From Antitrichia curtipendula (lineage: Eukaryota; Streptophyta; Bryopsida; Hypnales; Leucodontaceae), in contig OX579634.1 of assembly GCA_951230915.1 (NCBI GenBank), positions 54,945,570-55,009,569 of the forward strand: a stretch of 64,000 nt of DNA, written 5' to 3'. The notes below the pieces were generated by a model that had not been told where the DNA came from, ran no database searches, and saw only the letters and a list, made by a program, of their open reading frames with translations. The first letter of the stretch is position 1. Every line of letters starts with the position of its first letter. Below, piece after piece: positions 38,926 through 51,517 of this stretch. Both the position numbers and the translations under genes were made by a program.

Positions 38926-39829
38926 ACAACAAACCACGTGTCCACGTGCAAACAAGTGGTTTCTAATAAACTATAATTTCAACCTAAAATTTTGAGCATT
39001 GTTTAATAATGACTATAGGTTTCTATTGCCAAAATTTCCAACTCAAATAAAATATGAAATGATTTCTAGAAGAGGTTGAAAATGAACTAAAATGGCTTGT
39101 TTTTCAACTCAAATAATTATAGAGGATACATTTAGATGACCATTGAACCAATATTCAACTCAAAATGAGCTTTCAATAGAGAGTTCTTTTTAAGAATTTT
39201 TTGTTCATTTTGTAAACAATTTTTTTAATATAATATAGGGGTGTGAAAGTTATTTTTCAGCTCTACAATGTATCTTTTTACTTCAAAATTTTATAACTAA
39301 TTATTATTAACAAATAAAAATATCAATAATTCAAAACATAAACTTTCAAAGTAGGAAATTTGTTCATATATATATAATTATTATTTTTAAAATTAATTAT
39401 TTTTAATATATATATATATATTTTTTAAATTAATTAATTTTTAAATTCAAAATTCAAAAAGTAAATAAGGGGTCCAAAGTCTTTTTCGCACATAGTTTTT
39501 AATAGACACTCTAAGTGAACTCTCCATGCTTATAACCAGTGTGTTTTTTTTCGGCGATTTGGTACAAAATTGCACCAAAAATTTTGACCTAGCACCAAGC
39601 CTATAGGAAATTTTTAGTAAAATTTTGGATGAAATCGCCAAAAACCTTCAAGTTCAAGAAAAATCTTGGATGAAATCGCCACATTGTGAATGAAATTAGA
39701 ATTATAGATACGTAGTATCACATTTTCTATACAGCACTTGGATGAATGTTGAAACTTGGAGCACCACCATAACATTTAATATTGCCACTTTGCCACTTCA
39801 TGGAAAATGAAAAAACAAAACACTGCTTA
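38926..39829. other. AT-rich DNA, nothing recognised
   Basis: No gene was recognised. Confidence 0.3.
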
Positions 39830-40045
39830 TAATATAGATACCTATAATATAGACACCTATAACATAAACATCCATAATAAAAATATCCTATAACCATGGA
39901 AGGTGCCTATAACATGTACCCCTATAATATAATAATCTTATAAGTATGGAAGGTGCCTATAATATAGGTACTACAACATATGAGCCTAGGCTCCTAGGCT
40001 CATGGCATGGATTCAAGATCCTAGACTCACATACTAGCAATAGTG
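39830..40045. mobile_element. Small dispersed repeat with MULE-like end (copy 3)
   Basis: Repeated units of 'acctataatatagac' type are followed by gagcctaggctcctaggctca and a right end gactcacatactagcaata, the complement of TATTGCTAGTATGTGAGTC. It is closely related to 58395-58650. Confidence 0.55.
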
Positions 40046-40513
40046 TGGCTACAATCTTGGTACCCCGTATCAAAGCTTACTTTGATTTCTCTATATGAAT
40101 GTTTTTCATGGATGAGGCCTCCGGAGAAGAAAAAGCAGCTTCTCTAAAGGCTATCAAATGTTATGTTTGCTTCAAGGACACAACATTCAACATTGGATCT
40201 TGAATTCCTGCACACACGGCTGCACACAAAATCAATGGTTCACATATAGGCAAATGAGAGGTTGTTAGAGCATCCTCATGCCAAGCTCGTTGAGCAAGGG
40301 CACCAAATATGCAATCTTGGAGGTTTGGTGTATTGCCATATTTATCAAAGAGTCACGGTTCTACAGGGAAATTTGCCAAGTGGTCAAATATCCATTCATA
40401 GTTACTATTTTATTATTTTGAAGAGAAATTTTTAGCTTTTGAAGAGAAGTTTAAAAAAAAGTGGAGTCAACAGGATTTTGAAACAGCTTAGCAAGCCACA
40501 CCTAATAGTCTTT

Positions 40514-40719
40514 CACTACAAGAACCCCTCGTTTTAAGTGACGTTTTGTAATTTTCTTAAAACGATTTTAGAAGACGTTCATTGCAACAAATCCATGTTT
40601 TTATGTCAACATTGGACATATTGTTGACATAAAAACATGGGATTGTTGCATTGAACGTCACCTGAAATCCGTTTAAAAAAATTACAAAGCGTTACCTAAA
40701 ACGCGAGTTTCTTATAGTG
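40514..40719. mobile_element. CACTA-type MITE
   Basis: It starts CACTACAAGAA and ends TTCTTATAGTG, the typical CACTA (En/Spm) terminus. The whole 206 bp is a fold-back with its centre near 40616 (ccatgttttTATGTCAACA against its complement). No perfect 3-bp target duplication is visible. Confidence 0.8.
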
Positions 40720-41019
40720 TCTATTTGTTTATGCCCTCTTCACTTTATAAAGTGGCCAGCCATGTTTTTTCACTTGGTGTGTGTGCAGAGAGGCTATTTC
40801 TTAGCCACGGCCCGCCTATTGGCCATATTGAATCCTTTTGGTACCCTAATGTGGGAATGTTGTTATTGCTTATGCTTATTCCACAAGTTCCAAAGCACAC
40901 AAGGGGCTCATTGTCAGTTTCTGATGAGCTCACATGGAAATTTAAGGAATATATAGTAGGAGTACCCAAATCAAGAGTGTACCCAATCGCATCACTTTTT
41001 TGATAAGGCAATGATTATA

Positions 41020-41112
41020 GAACCTAAATGTAGGTAGACTATAGATAGTTTAAATTTATTTGGTCAAGAAACAATGAGCTATCTATAATCTACCTGCATT
41101 TAAGTTCTAAAA
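41020..41112. repeat. Short fold-back
   Basis: AGAACCTAAATGTAGGTAGA and TCTACCTGCATTTAAGTTCT are near inverted copies, with a further pair atagatag/ctatctat inside. Length is about 90 bp. Confidence 0.6.
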
Positions 41113-41139
41113 AGCCTACTATGTATAAAAAACCACGCT

Positions 41140-41990
41140 AATGGATACACTACTAGTTTGGGGTGCTCCCATCCTTTAGCAGCGCTTTGTTTTCCAATGT
41201 GTTGCTTCGATATGGTGGAGGTAGGCTTGGCGTTAGGATAGGATAGAGAGTCCATGTCATCAATGGGCATACTAGTGTGAGTGTGCGTCATAGACCGTCA
41301 TGGGAATGGGTCCCCAGAGTCCAATAGTTGCAACTCCTGGTTATTGTAATAAATTTATAGTGGCTTTTGTATACTTACAAGAAATTACCATACATAATTC
41401 AAGAATTAGATATTTTAATCATAATTTGTATTTGTTTTGTTACAAGTAATGTACTTGTACAAAATAATTTTTAAAACTCTTTTTGACTTTTTACTAATTT
41501 ATTCAAACTTCTTAGTAATTTTTTAAAATAAAATAAACTTTTTTGCAAAGTTTCTTCAATAAGTAGAATGAGAATTCTTCTTTTAATTTTGTGGTAAGAA
41601 TATTTTAAGTGACATATAACTAAATAAAACATGACTTCAAACTTTTATTTTTCTTATAATTAACTCCAAAAATCTCCAAAAACTATGGACAAATTGAAAG
41701 ATGTAATAAATGTTACATATTATTTTTCATGAATTTTTGGAGATTTTGGAGTGAAGTATAAGACATGTGAAAATATGGAGTCATTTTTAAAATTTTTTAG
41801 GAGTTCTTACCTTAAAATTCTAAGTAGAAATTCTCTTTCAAAGTTCAAACTGTTTTTACTTCACAATTTTTTTAAGATTGAAAATTAAGATGTTGTTATG
41901 GAATTTTTGTCTTATAATCTTGACTAAAATCTAAAACATAAAAATTAAGAATTCAATATCAATATTAGAAAAATTTTAAGCTAAAAAAAT
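41140..41990 (+). repeat. Degenerate dispersed repeat, inverted partner at 61.2-61.9 kb
   Basis: Blocks such as atagttgcaactcctgg, tttatagtggcttttgta and gacaaattgaaagatgtaa occur in complement and reversed order at 61270-61900. It is an old transposon family of unknown class. No coding capacity was recognised. Confidence 0.6.
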
Positions 41991-43434
41991 TCAAGGGCTA
42001 AAAATGTATTCAAACAAATCGCAAAAAATATCATTTCCTTCACTTGGAATGCAAATATCTTTAAACCTATTGAATCAAAATGTATGAAATTTCTTCCGCA
42101 TGTTTTTATTATAGTCTAACTGTGCAAGATCCTACGGTTATACCGTTATACATGTAAATTTTTTTTAACATTTTTTCTTTTTATAATAGAAATGATAGTT
42201 TTAAGTGTCTTTTGATACAAAAAAGGCCTCAAGACTGCAAAGGTTAAAAACACAAAGAACATATAGTGGGTAGTATGAATGTATTTTTCCACATCTACTT
42301 CTGCGATACTAATTTTGGACATTAAATGCATAGCATGTGATGCCCTAATATATTAAATGAGATTTGGGGGGCTAAATCAGGTCTGTTTTTAGAATTGTTC
42401 ACTTGGCAGTTTCGTGAAAAAATGTCGTTGTTAAATTTTTTTAAATGCATAAATAAATTTAATCTTAAATTTATTTTTTTAATACTTTTTACATATGATG
42501 TGGTAGTCGTTGTGCTATGTCAAGCAGCTGTTGTGCTGCAGTTCTAGGGTCCAGGAACCCTAGGAAAATTGCAGCCTTCCCAAAGGGCTAAAAATAATCT
42601 AATCATACAAGTGATTTTTAGAATCTTCATTTTCTTTGTTACGATTTCATGATTATTAAATGGATTTAGTAAATGGATTTCATGACCAAGCTTAAATAGT
42701 AATTTAATGGACATATAAAAACATCAATTTCATTTTTTTTAGAGATATTAATTTTAAATTATAATATCAAAAATAAAAAGAAACTATAACTACTAAGCTA
42801 CTTAAAGTGATTAAAAAGTGATTAAAAAGCACAAGTTTATTTATTTTGCTTTATATGTAGTATTGTATGTTTGAGAGGAATATATCCAATATATCTTAAT
42901 ATTTGAATGATCATCGTTATTACAAACATAACATATTGGGTTGTAATAATTTATATATTTTTTTATTGAACATAAGAACAAATATAGATAATCATAATGC
43001 CTCCCTGACATGCATATAAAATTAGAGATCAAATATTTTGAAGGTCAACCTATTATAGACACTTGCAGATAAACATAGTTGACATTCTTTTGGATACAAG
43101 TAGTTTGGATGGCTCTTCATTGCCTCAGACACCAATATCTCCATCTTCCTCATCACCTTCCTCTTGTAGCTCCAATGACTACATTTGAAACTTTTGGAAG
43201 TCTTTCTACATCAATGGAAGGTATTTCATTTGATATGCTTCCTACACTTTCTATGCAAAGAGGAAGTGCAAACTTTAAATTCCATGCTGAGGAAGTGGAT
43301 ATATTGACGAAAATTGAATTTGTAGATGGTAGAAATGTCCATTGTTCCTTTGGGAAGCTTGATGTGCTTTAATTAATTGAACTTAAAGTTCTAGGTCTTT
43401 AAGCAAACTTAGATGTTGTCTATGTACCTATTAA
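41991..43434. other. AT-rich DNA with decayed repeats
   Basis: The segment 42030-42250 resembles the right end of the TTAA element at 43435. A 97-codon frame at 43079-43372 (ends HCSFGKLDVL), with a Ser/Pro-rich overlapping frame, looks like a gene fragment, but no family was recognised. Confidence 0.3.
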
Positions 43435-44339
43435 CCCCTAAAGGACCAGCATGTGATTTTTGGTAGTATTAAAAATTTGGGCAGGTACTTGTGATTGAAG
43501 ATTTTCATATTTTTGGCTGAAATTTTAATAGAAGGTGGGCGCGAGGAGTACCTTTCATATGCACTAAATTTCATGACATTTGAAAATAGGAGTCAAAAGT
43601 TATAGCCAAATATGTTATTTTTTTTTATAATTGGGCAGTCCGGGCAGATCAGAAAAAATCACTTTTTTCAAAAATAAAAATATGAAATTGGTTTTCTAGA
43701 GTTATATATACGTGGAAAGCTTTGAATCATTGCATTTCGACCAACAAATCAAAATTTATGAGGATTTTTAGTTTGTGGGCAGTTATAGATTCTCTACTCT
43801 GAAATAAACTTTGAAGTTGTTTATTTAACTCAATTTTTAATATTTTTTGAAACTTTTTTTTAAAGGATGTAGGTTGTTTATTACAACATTACAACCATTG
43901 GGATTTACATTTTCAACTCCATAATTAAATTCTTAACAATTTAGTATTTTGGATCATTCTCTACTTCTTGCTACTTACAATATCAAATGATTTGAAAATT
44001 TTTAAGCATGTAGAGAACTTGTTTAGGAAAAAGAATTCAAAGATGCACCACCATTTTGGACATTTTTCCATACAAATGTGACCTTGTGAAGTGCAGTTGC
44101 CCTGTTTTTTGCAGGGACAAAAAAAAGATTTTTGCCAATTCAAATGCTAATATCTTCCAATCCGCATGGTGGAAAATTCTGAAATTTTTTTGACATCTTC
44201 TAAAACTAGTTTACTATAAGATCCTACGATTACATGTGTCAAAATTTTTTTTTTTCAAAAATTTGGTACTTGTACTAAAAATGGCAGTTTTGGAATGTTT
44301 TTGGTGAAAACATACTAACATAGTCATAAAACTTTAAGG
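43435..44339 (+). mobile_element. TTAA-bounded TIR element, 905 bp
   Basis: The ends are CCCCTAAAGGACCAGC and AAAACTTTAAGG, each next to TTAA (43431-43434, 44340-44343). It is an opposite-orientation relative of 14930-15847, and partial copies lie at 37940 and 38724. It ends about 110 bp before the 13.3-kb MULE. Confidence 0.7.
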
Positions 44340-44436
44340 TTAATGTACAAGACAAATAAATTCAATTATTTAAAAAAAAAAAAATCGAGACCAATATGAA
44401 CAGATGCTAGAGTATGTAGGGATGTACATCGGACAA

Positions 44437-44449
44437 TTGGTCAATACTA
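44437..44449 (+). repeat. Target-site duplication, left copy (13 bp)
   Basis: TTGGTCAATACTA is identical to 57707-57719 and directly adjoins the terminal inverted repeat. Thirteen bases exceeds the 8-11 usual for MULEs. Confidence 0.85.
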
Positions 44450-44700
44450 GGGGAATGCTGGTATGTGAGCGTAGAGCGGCGAGCGGTGAGCGGGAAGTGG
44501 GAATTGGTGAGCGTAGAACACAGAATTTTAAAAGTGTGAATTTGTGAGATGAAAAAAAGCGGAAGAAATAGATGAAAGTAGATGAAAAAGTGAATGAAAA
44601 AGTGGATGAAAAAATAAATGAAAAATGGATGAAAAAGTAGATGAAAAAGTAGATGGAAAAAAGTGAAGAAAAGGATGAACTTTTCAAAAGAACTCATGAA
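44450..44700 (+). repeat. Left terminal inverted repeat and subterminal repeats
   Basis: The first 80 bp hold repeated GTGAGCG, GAGCGG and GTGAGC words. From about 44545 come repeats of 'gatgaaaaagtg'. The same two zones appear inverted at the right end. Confidence 0.8.
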
Positions 44701-45261
44701 ACTGATGAGTTGTTCGAGATAACTAACGAAAATGACTTGGTGAAATGGATGAAATATTATTAAGAAAGAGAAAACTTCAGATGGATGAAAGTATGCCAGA
44801 GTGGATGAAAGTCAATGGCAGGAAAATTTGGATGGAAAATGAGGACAAAAGAATAAAACCAAGTGGACAAAATTACAAAGAGAAGGTTTGGTTATGGAAT
44901 CAAAAATCGTTTAAACCAGTTGTAGGGTAGGATTTAGAGTACACCCATGGCCGTGTACGTAACTTCTTCTATGACCGTGGATTTGATAGGGAGTTCCCTG
45001 TCTTGCCCTACCTATCACAAAAAGTGGATAGGGATCTAAAGAATTAAAGATACACAATGCATCAGTTGTTTTGTGGGATATGATAATTGAATTGATAAAA
45101 TTATAGAAGCCTCAGAATATAACACACCATCAATTTTGGAAGCATCGCCGTTCAAATAAGAAGTGAAATGCATACAATTACTGTAAAATAAGAGAGCGAC
45201 TTTGGCCACAAATCAACTGTATCCGAATCAAATGTACAGCATCCTCAAAGAAGCTCATGAA

Positions 45262-48200
45262 CTAAAAGGCTGACATGGAACTACCCTCGCTATCCGAAGT
45301 ATGTGAATTTGACTCTTCTGCAATCGAATCTACAAACTGTAGAACACGGGGATCTACCAAATGGGCCCTAGAAGATGGCCGAGGATTTAGGGCAATGGAA
45401 TCCTGGGAAAGAGCCTCAGCATACACCGGGAGATGAAACAGTTTAGGTGGACTCGGAAAAAATTGAGGATTTGCAAAAAAAGGAACGGCCTTCGAGAACC
45501 TCAAATCTTGGCCTTGCCTACAGAACACGATAATCCATATATTAGATGTTTAAAAAAACAACTGATGCATTGTGGCTAAATGGAAGAGTTCAATGGATGA
45601 CTTACTTACTGAATCGTGATGTTTTGACGACATGCTGGACCACTACTTCTTCATCGTCTAATTCACCGAGAACTAGCGTCGAGGGGTCTGGCTGTGCTTG
45701 ACCAACCACAGGTGGTCGAAGAATTGGAGCAATGAGGGCATCAAAGATGTCCTTATCCTCCTCAAATGCCAGAACATGGCGGCGCGTAGCGCGACATGCT
45801 TGAATGGTTGCACCTATGCACCAGTTAACACGTTAGGCAAAGATGTTAAAACGAGAGTGGACCCTATACAAATTGGATGATGCAAATCTGATTTAGGATA
45901 GAGCCAAACTTGTTCCCGCTGTGCAGTTGACAACCACATCCCCTGGTGCAGAACATGCCTCCACAAACATCTGCATGAACTGTCTCGCTTTCTCACGGGG
46001 ACCACGCCACGGAATGTTGCCATTCATGGTGATGTCTTCCTTGTTGCAGAAGTTCTGCAAAATGTCATCCCTAGCAACGTTCACACCCACAGCATCGTGG
46101 GACGGAACAAATTGGAATGGAAAGTCCCCAAGCGTCTTCGGACCCGACTCCTTCACAAGAAGAGAGATGGCAAACCTCATAGTCTGCAACAGAGAAACAA
46201 TGTGAGTGAAGAGAGATGGTGCAAACTGAAACAGTAACCTTTCAATGAACATCATGGAAATTTACCATCTTTGTAGGGTCGGTTGGTGAAGTCAAATGAA
46301 GGTGATTCATGCCAAAATAAGTTTCAAGAATGCGGAAGTTGTATTCCCGTGAACATCCCAAAATGTGACTTTTGTGTGGAGGAGAGGGGGCAGGGTACAT
46401 CAATAGGAGGCCGCCATTGTCGTGGAGATACTCCTGTGCAAAGTCAAAGACCGGAAGCAGATAGTCGTCTTTGAACTCATTCCACTTCGGAATGGGAGCA
46501 GGTGGGCAGGAAATGGTAGGAACATGGAGCCCTTCCGGTACATCTACAATCATCAAGTCCACTACGTCGGTAGTTCCACTGACTCCATTGAAGGAGCGGG
46601 TTCTGTCACCGGAATGCTGCAAGGCGAAATAGACATGAAATGAAATTAAAACACAATGCGGTTGGCAACAATTCAAGTGACAGTTTGGGACATACTCATT
46701 TTTTATTTGATTTAAATGAATTGTGCACCACCCATACACAAGGATTCATGTAAGAAAGAGGAAGACTAGGGAAAGCACCCATCACACTTACCATTGCCAA
46801 AAATGATAGAACAGCAGCATAAGCCGGTGAGCCTAGGTCAAGACTACCTAGCGCCAAGTTCAGCACGCACTCGTTGATGTCAGGCACAGGCTGAAGATTT
46901 TGATGAGTAGGCGTCAATCCATGCACCAGACGCTCCTGCGTGAGGGAAAATCCGGATGAAGTAATGTTTCCATCAGTTGCACTTGTAGCTGGTTCAGGCA
47001 ATGGAGTCTCCTCTTTCCTTGAGCGACGCTTTTTCGTCTTTTTCTCCTGGTCTTTTTCACTCTGCAATACCAGTCTCTTCCTCTTGCTTTGCTCGGACTT
47101 TCTTGTGGCTTCCTCTAATTTATCCACCTTCTTCTTGTCAGATAACTCTCGCCTCTTCACGGCCTTGGCACGGGCTTCGAGATCCAATCCAGCAAACTCA
47201 TCGAACTCAACATCTGCTACCACTGAATCTTTCATTGCCTGAAAAAGAGACTCCTCCTCGGGTGGAGTGATGCCAAAGTTGCACTCGAGGTACCAATGAC
47301 ACGCTTATAGATGAGCACTGGTCCACTTTTGCAACTGTGTTGGGGAGAACATACAATCTTGAGAGGATCGGTCCAACCAAGTCGTCAGAAAAGGCGGCAA
47401 GTCTTCCTTCTTAACAGCTTTTTTCCTGTACAACTCAAACTTGAAATACCTATTGACAATGAGAGAGATTTTAGTGACAAAAATAAATAAGGCATACGTC
47501 AATATAACCATAGAAAGTAGCCATTCAGTTAATAAAAGCCTATTACTGTGACTCTATTACAATCAGTGCCACCTTCAACAGTGAGGTGGTTCTGGATTAG
47601 GGACTAGAAAACCATGCATACAGAATATCGAACTTACTCTCTCTCGGCACCGAAACCACATTTGGATGAACAACCCCTTGCATGTTCTGGTATCAAGGAA
47701 TGAAAATTGTTCAGCCCTGCCGAACCAAATCATCTCTCTCGATACCAAAACAACCAGGCTGCGAGAAAGAGGTAAACACAACTAAACAGTTTAAAGTTCA
47801 GCTAAAACATTCTTCATAAATATATTTTTGATCGAAGGTGAAGATTAGGTATAAATACCTGTAAATCACACGCTTTACAGTGAGGTCGGATCCTCTATAC
47901 TCCTTAAAGGTGTCTGACTTCTTGAAGGCATCGACGCCTTTGAATATCCCCGTGTAGGCGTGATCCCAGAGCTTCATCCGCCACGACTCAATATACTCCA
48001 CTAATGACTTAGGCTCAATGGGGACGGTCATATCAATAGCTACGTTATCCGACCGGGTGATGGAATTGAACATCTCCAGAGCTGCCTCCTCAATCTGCAT
48101 GGACCATTTTGTAAGCAACAGTAGAAACGTCCAAGATAGCAAGCCTGCTCAGATTGATCCCTAGCAACATGAAGAGTACACCCACAATATTGTTAATTAA

Positions 48201-50392
48201 CAACTGAAATATGATAATAAGGGTGAAAACTCATACCCCAGCATAGTAACAGGCTTTTGCAAGGAAGACAACTAACTTCTCTTCGTTCACTGGGCGGGGT
48301 GGAAACCGTCGTGCCTCTCTAGTGGGACCACTAGAATTCATCCAATTGAGCCACTTCACTTTAAATGATGGAGCTACGTTGGCTGTAGCAATGAGTTGCA
48401 ACTTCTCTAGCGTAAGTTCTTGAACGGCATAGAGGCTCCAGTGCCGTTCAATCTGCAAAATGAAAGCGAGAACTCAATACAAGAAATATATAATACATTT
48501 CAATTCATGTCAATTAGAAAATGAATGGGTCATACCTCCTTCAACTAATCATCACCAAGTGCGGGATTAGCAACGGCCACTATCTTCGAGAGCTTTTTGT
48601 AGTGTCTCTCTGTAGCGTCCTTGATAGAGGATCTCATAGCGCTGCCACCCCCTCATTAGTGATTTCATCTGCTGGGGCTTCCTCATGGTATTTTCGTACA
48701 CCAGAATCAGCCGCTGAGGCAATCTCTTGCTGAAATGATGAAAACACAATTATAATACAGGTAAATATGGTGAAGGATATATCAAATAATGCACCAACAT
48801 GGACTCATGCCGTGGAACAAGATGAGCAAAATCAGTGAAGAATCAAGGAGATCATACCTTGAATATGAAGCTGGTGAATACGTCGAGGGGCATACTGTAC
48901 CAAGTTTTCCGAAAACTCAGCTGACAGGTTTTGACTTCCTCCGCGCTCAGTAACTCATAGAATTTCTCGATCTCCATAACACCGTACTTCTGAACCCGAT
49001 ATAGCGTGTGGTCGTGTGGACAAGATTTGTCTTCACGTGCGAGTTCTCTGTGTGCCTGACCGGTGAGTTCACAAAGTGAACCGTTAACATAAGAAATTAT
49101 TGGTTCAAGATAATAACACTAGTGAGTGATGATACACATGTACACAAATGGGAAAGACGGAAAGAGAGGCTTACTTATTAATATCGTGCATTGCTTGCAT
49201 TGCCACCCCGATACGATTTCGCGTGTCGAGGATAATGGAATCCACGCTGATATGCCAGTCCTTCTCACTACTATGAAGTCGCTGGATGTGATTCATCCAG
49301 ACAATACGTCTATGGTTTCCATCACAGACAAAGAACTTGTAGTCCACAAGGTGCTTCAAGGCCGGAAGGGAGTTGAGATGATCATTGAAGCTATCATTCA
49401 CGGAATTCCATATGAGACCCCACTCCTTCTCTTCATCAGTGAAGCTCCTTGACTTCCCTTGCTCATCTGATATAGAGACGTAAAAAACTCGCGCTCCCTC
49501 TTCATATCCCTGGGTAAACTGGTTCTCAAGTAACGTCAAGTCCGACGCTAATGTCGGTCGAACCATTGGCATCGGAACCAACCTGCACAAAGGTATTTTC
49601 ATCCGACAAAGGTCGTTTGTAGTGAGCTTCAAACTATTGATGACGCAGACCGTATCCAAAGTTTGTGTCCTCCTGATGTCATCTTCAAGAAGTCCAGGAT
49701 CCACTCCGGGAATGCTATCATCCTGCGAATCATCTGCATCTGAATTTGAGCCGATGACAGGCTGCTCGTTGAATGTCTCTACTGCAGTGCCACTGGAAGT
49801 GGTACGTGGTGATTGCCTGAGACGCACCTGGAAGAGGATAAGTGGAGTTAATACAGAACAATGTCCCGTCGATTTTAAGACACAAAGTACATCAAACACT
49901 ATTATATGGTATGTCATTACAGAATATCCATTCCGTGATGCAAAATATAATCTGTCGTTATACAAGTCCATGTAACAGTATATCTCAAACTCTGCACTGA
50001 CATGCCGCTGAAAGTAACCTATACAAACCGCAGCAGAAAATGAGGATGTCATCGTCGGATTGATAACCAGAATCCACATCCTCATGATCGCATGTGCAGT
50101 ACTGAGTGCTAGCATCAGATACCGTAACAGTAGCTGCTAAGTCGTTGGACCCACATGAAGTGCAACAAGAGTCCGAGGAGGGTACGCGACCCTCCCCATA
50201 CGGATCCTCCCATCCTAACTCAACATCAAGCAGATGAACGTGAAGCTGTACCGGCGGCGGAAGACTGGGAACGGAAACTATTGGGCCACCGTCGCCACCG
50301 TCAAGGTCGTCGCACTGGGGAAAGACCTCCTCGATAGGCATCGGACCTGTAGGAGAACTAGATCCGCCTATCTCCTGAGGTTGGATATCCAT
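45262..50392 (-). pseudogene. ParB-like domain fused to a beta-class DNA methyltransferase, damaged
   Basis: Eleven exons are inferred: 50392-49991, 49827-49175, 49047-48858, 48729-48536, 48452-48237, 48094-47859, 47449-46792, 46616-46266, 46183-45910, 45813-45606 and 45517-45262. Apart from lesions the phases agree, giving about 1,210 codons. Exon 1 is acidic; its donor (GTTTGA) is weak. Exon 2 has a ParB/Srx-like domain (KIPLCRLVPMPMVRP, FFVCDGNHRRIVW). The middle is helical and the region near 47.1 kb is Lys/Arg-rich. The C-terminus has methyltransferase motifs in permuted beta-class order: motif IV region (DLMIVDVPEGL), then PGDVVVNCTAGTS and ATIQACRATRRHVLAFEED (motifs I and II). Lesions are a one-base loss in exon 4 (about 48640), TAG at 48545-48547 and TAA at 47305-47307. 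The usual DPPY is replaced by DVPE, so activity is doubtful. Such fusions are known in bacteria and phages. The likely role is methylating transposon DNA; this is inference. Confidence 0.8.
47450..47858 (-). other. Intron 6 of the ParB-methyltransferase gene, with palindrome-like motifs
   Basis: Splice phases require this segment to be an intron. It contains CTCTCTCGGCACCGA (near 47640) and CTCTCTCGATACC (near 47730), degenerate versions of the palindrome in the 181-bp array. Confidence 0.6.
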
Positions 50393-50539
50393 AGCAGCCT
50401 TTCGCAGCACCTACAAATGAATAACAGAGTCATTTATCTCCAGTAGGCAACTCAGTAGTTAAATTCGTGCCATGCAAATTGAAGTCCATAACGAGGCAAG
50501 CCCGAGCTCACCTACTAAATATCCAAATCCATATCAAAA

Positions 50540-51425
50540 AAAAATATACAAACAAGTTCACCCCAATCCCTGTGCTCTAAACTTGACAAGCTGTCCAAGC
50601 ATACGGTGGTGGGTGAGATCCCTCTCTCGGTACCGAGAGGGCCATTGAGGGACTTGTCTGATGCATAGGAACTCACAGCAAGACAGAGATCACCTTCTCA
50701 AAATCCAATTCGAAATAAAAAAAGAGATACACAAAAGTTAACCCCGACCCTTGTGCGCAAAACATTACAAGCTGTCCGAGCATACGGTGGAGGGTGAGAT
50801 CCCTCTTTCGGTACCGAGAGGGCCATTGAGGGACTTGTCTGATGCATAGGAACTCACAGCAAGACAGAGATCACCTTCTCAAAATCCAATTCGAAATAAA
50901 AAAAAATATACAAACAAGTTCACCCCAAGCCCTGTGCTCTAAACCTGACAAGCTGTCCAAGCATACGGTGGTGGGTGAGATCCTCTCTCGGTACCGAGAG
51001 GGCCATTGAGGGACCTGTCTGATGCATAGGAACTCACAGCAAGACAGAGATCACCTTCTCAAAATCCAATTCGAAATAAAAAAAGAGATACACAAAAGTT
51101 AACCCTGACCCTTGTGCGCAAAACATTACAAGCTGTCCGAGCATACGGTGGACGGTGAGATCCCTCTCTCGGTACCGAGAGGGCCATTGAGGGACCTGTC
51201 TGATGCATAGGAACTCACAGCAAGACAAAGCGCATCTACAGAAAACCCAATTCAAAATTAAAAAAAATATACAATCAAGTTCACCCTAAACCCTTGTGCG
51301 CTAAACCTGACAAGCTGTCCGAGCATACGGTGGACGGTGAGATCCCTCTCTCGGTACCGTGAGGTCCCACGAGGCGTCTGTCTGATGTAGAGGAACTCAC
51401 AGTAAGACAGAGATCACCTTCTGAA
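50540..51425. repeat. Five 181-bp tandem units with a 16-bp palindrome
   Basis: The word GCTGTCC starts at 50590, 50771, 50952, 51132 and 51314, so the spacing is 180-182 bp. Units 1 and 3 are more alike (GACAAGCTGTCCAAGC) and so are 2 and 4 (TACAAGCTGTCCGAGC), indicating a two-unit higher-order repeat. CTCTCGGTACCGAGAG is perfect in units 1, 3 and 4 (50624, 50985, 51166), has one mismatch in unit 2 (50805) and is damaged in unit 5. The array sits between the divergent genes, where promoters or binding sites would be expected. Confidence 0.95.
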
Positions 51426-51448
51426 TTTCAACAACAAAATCCAAGCGT

Positions 51449-51517
51449 CGGTCCCCGTGGATTTACCTCAACTTCGGTCCCCGTGGATTTACCTCAACTT
51501 CGGTCCCCGTGGATTTC
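51449..51517. repeat. 26-bp tandem repeat, 2.6 copies
   Basis: The unit CGGTCCCCGTGGATTTACCT plus CAACTT repeats exactly twice and then partially. It lies in the presumed 5' region of the transposase gene. Confidence 0.95.

Noticed and set aside
40717..41011. Overlapping frames of 79-92 codons on both strands
   Set aside because: No motif in any frame; they lie between small transposons and may be decayed repeat DNA.
44370..44697. Two overlapping Phe/Ser-rich frames on the minus strand
   Set aside because: They translate the GATGAAA subterminal repeats of the transposon.
47575..47781. Open frame within the methyltransferase locus
   Set aside because: Splice phases of the flanking exons join without it, so it is intron 6.
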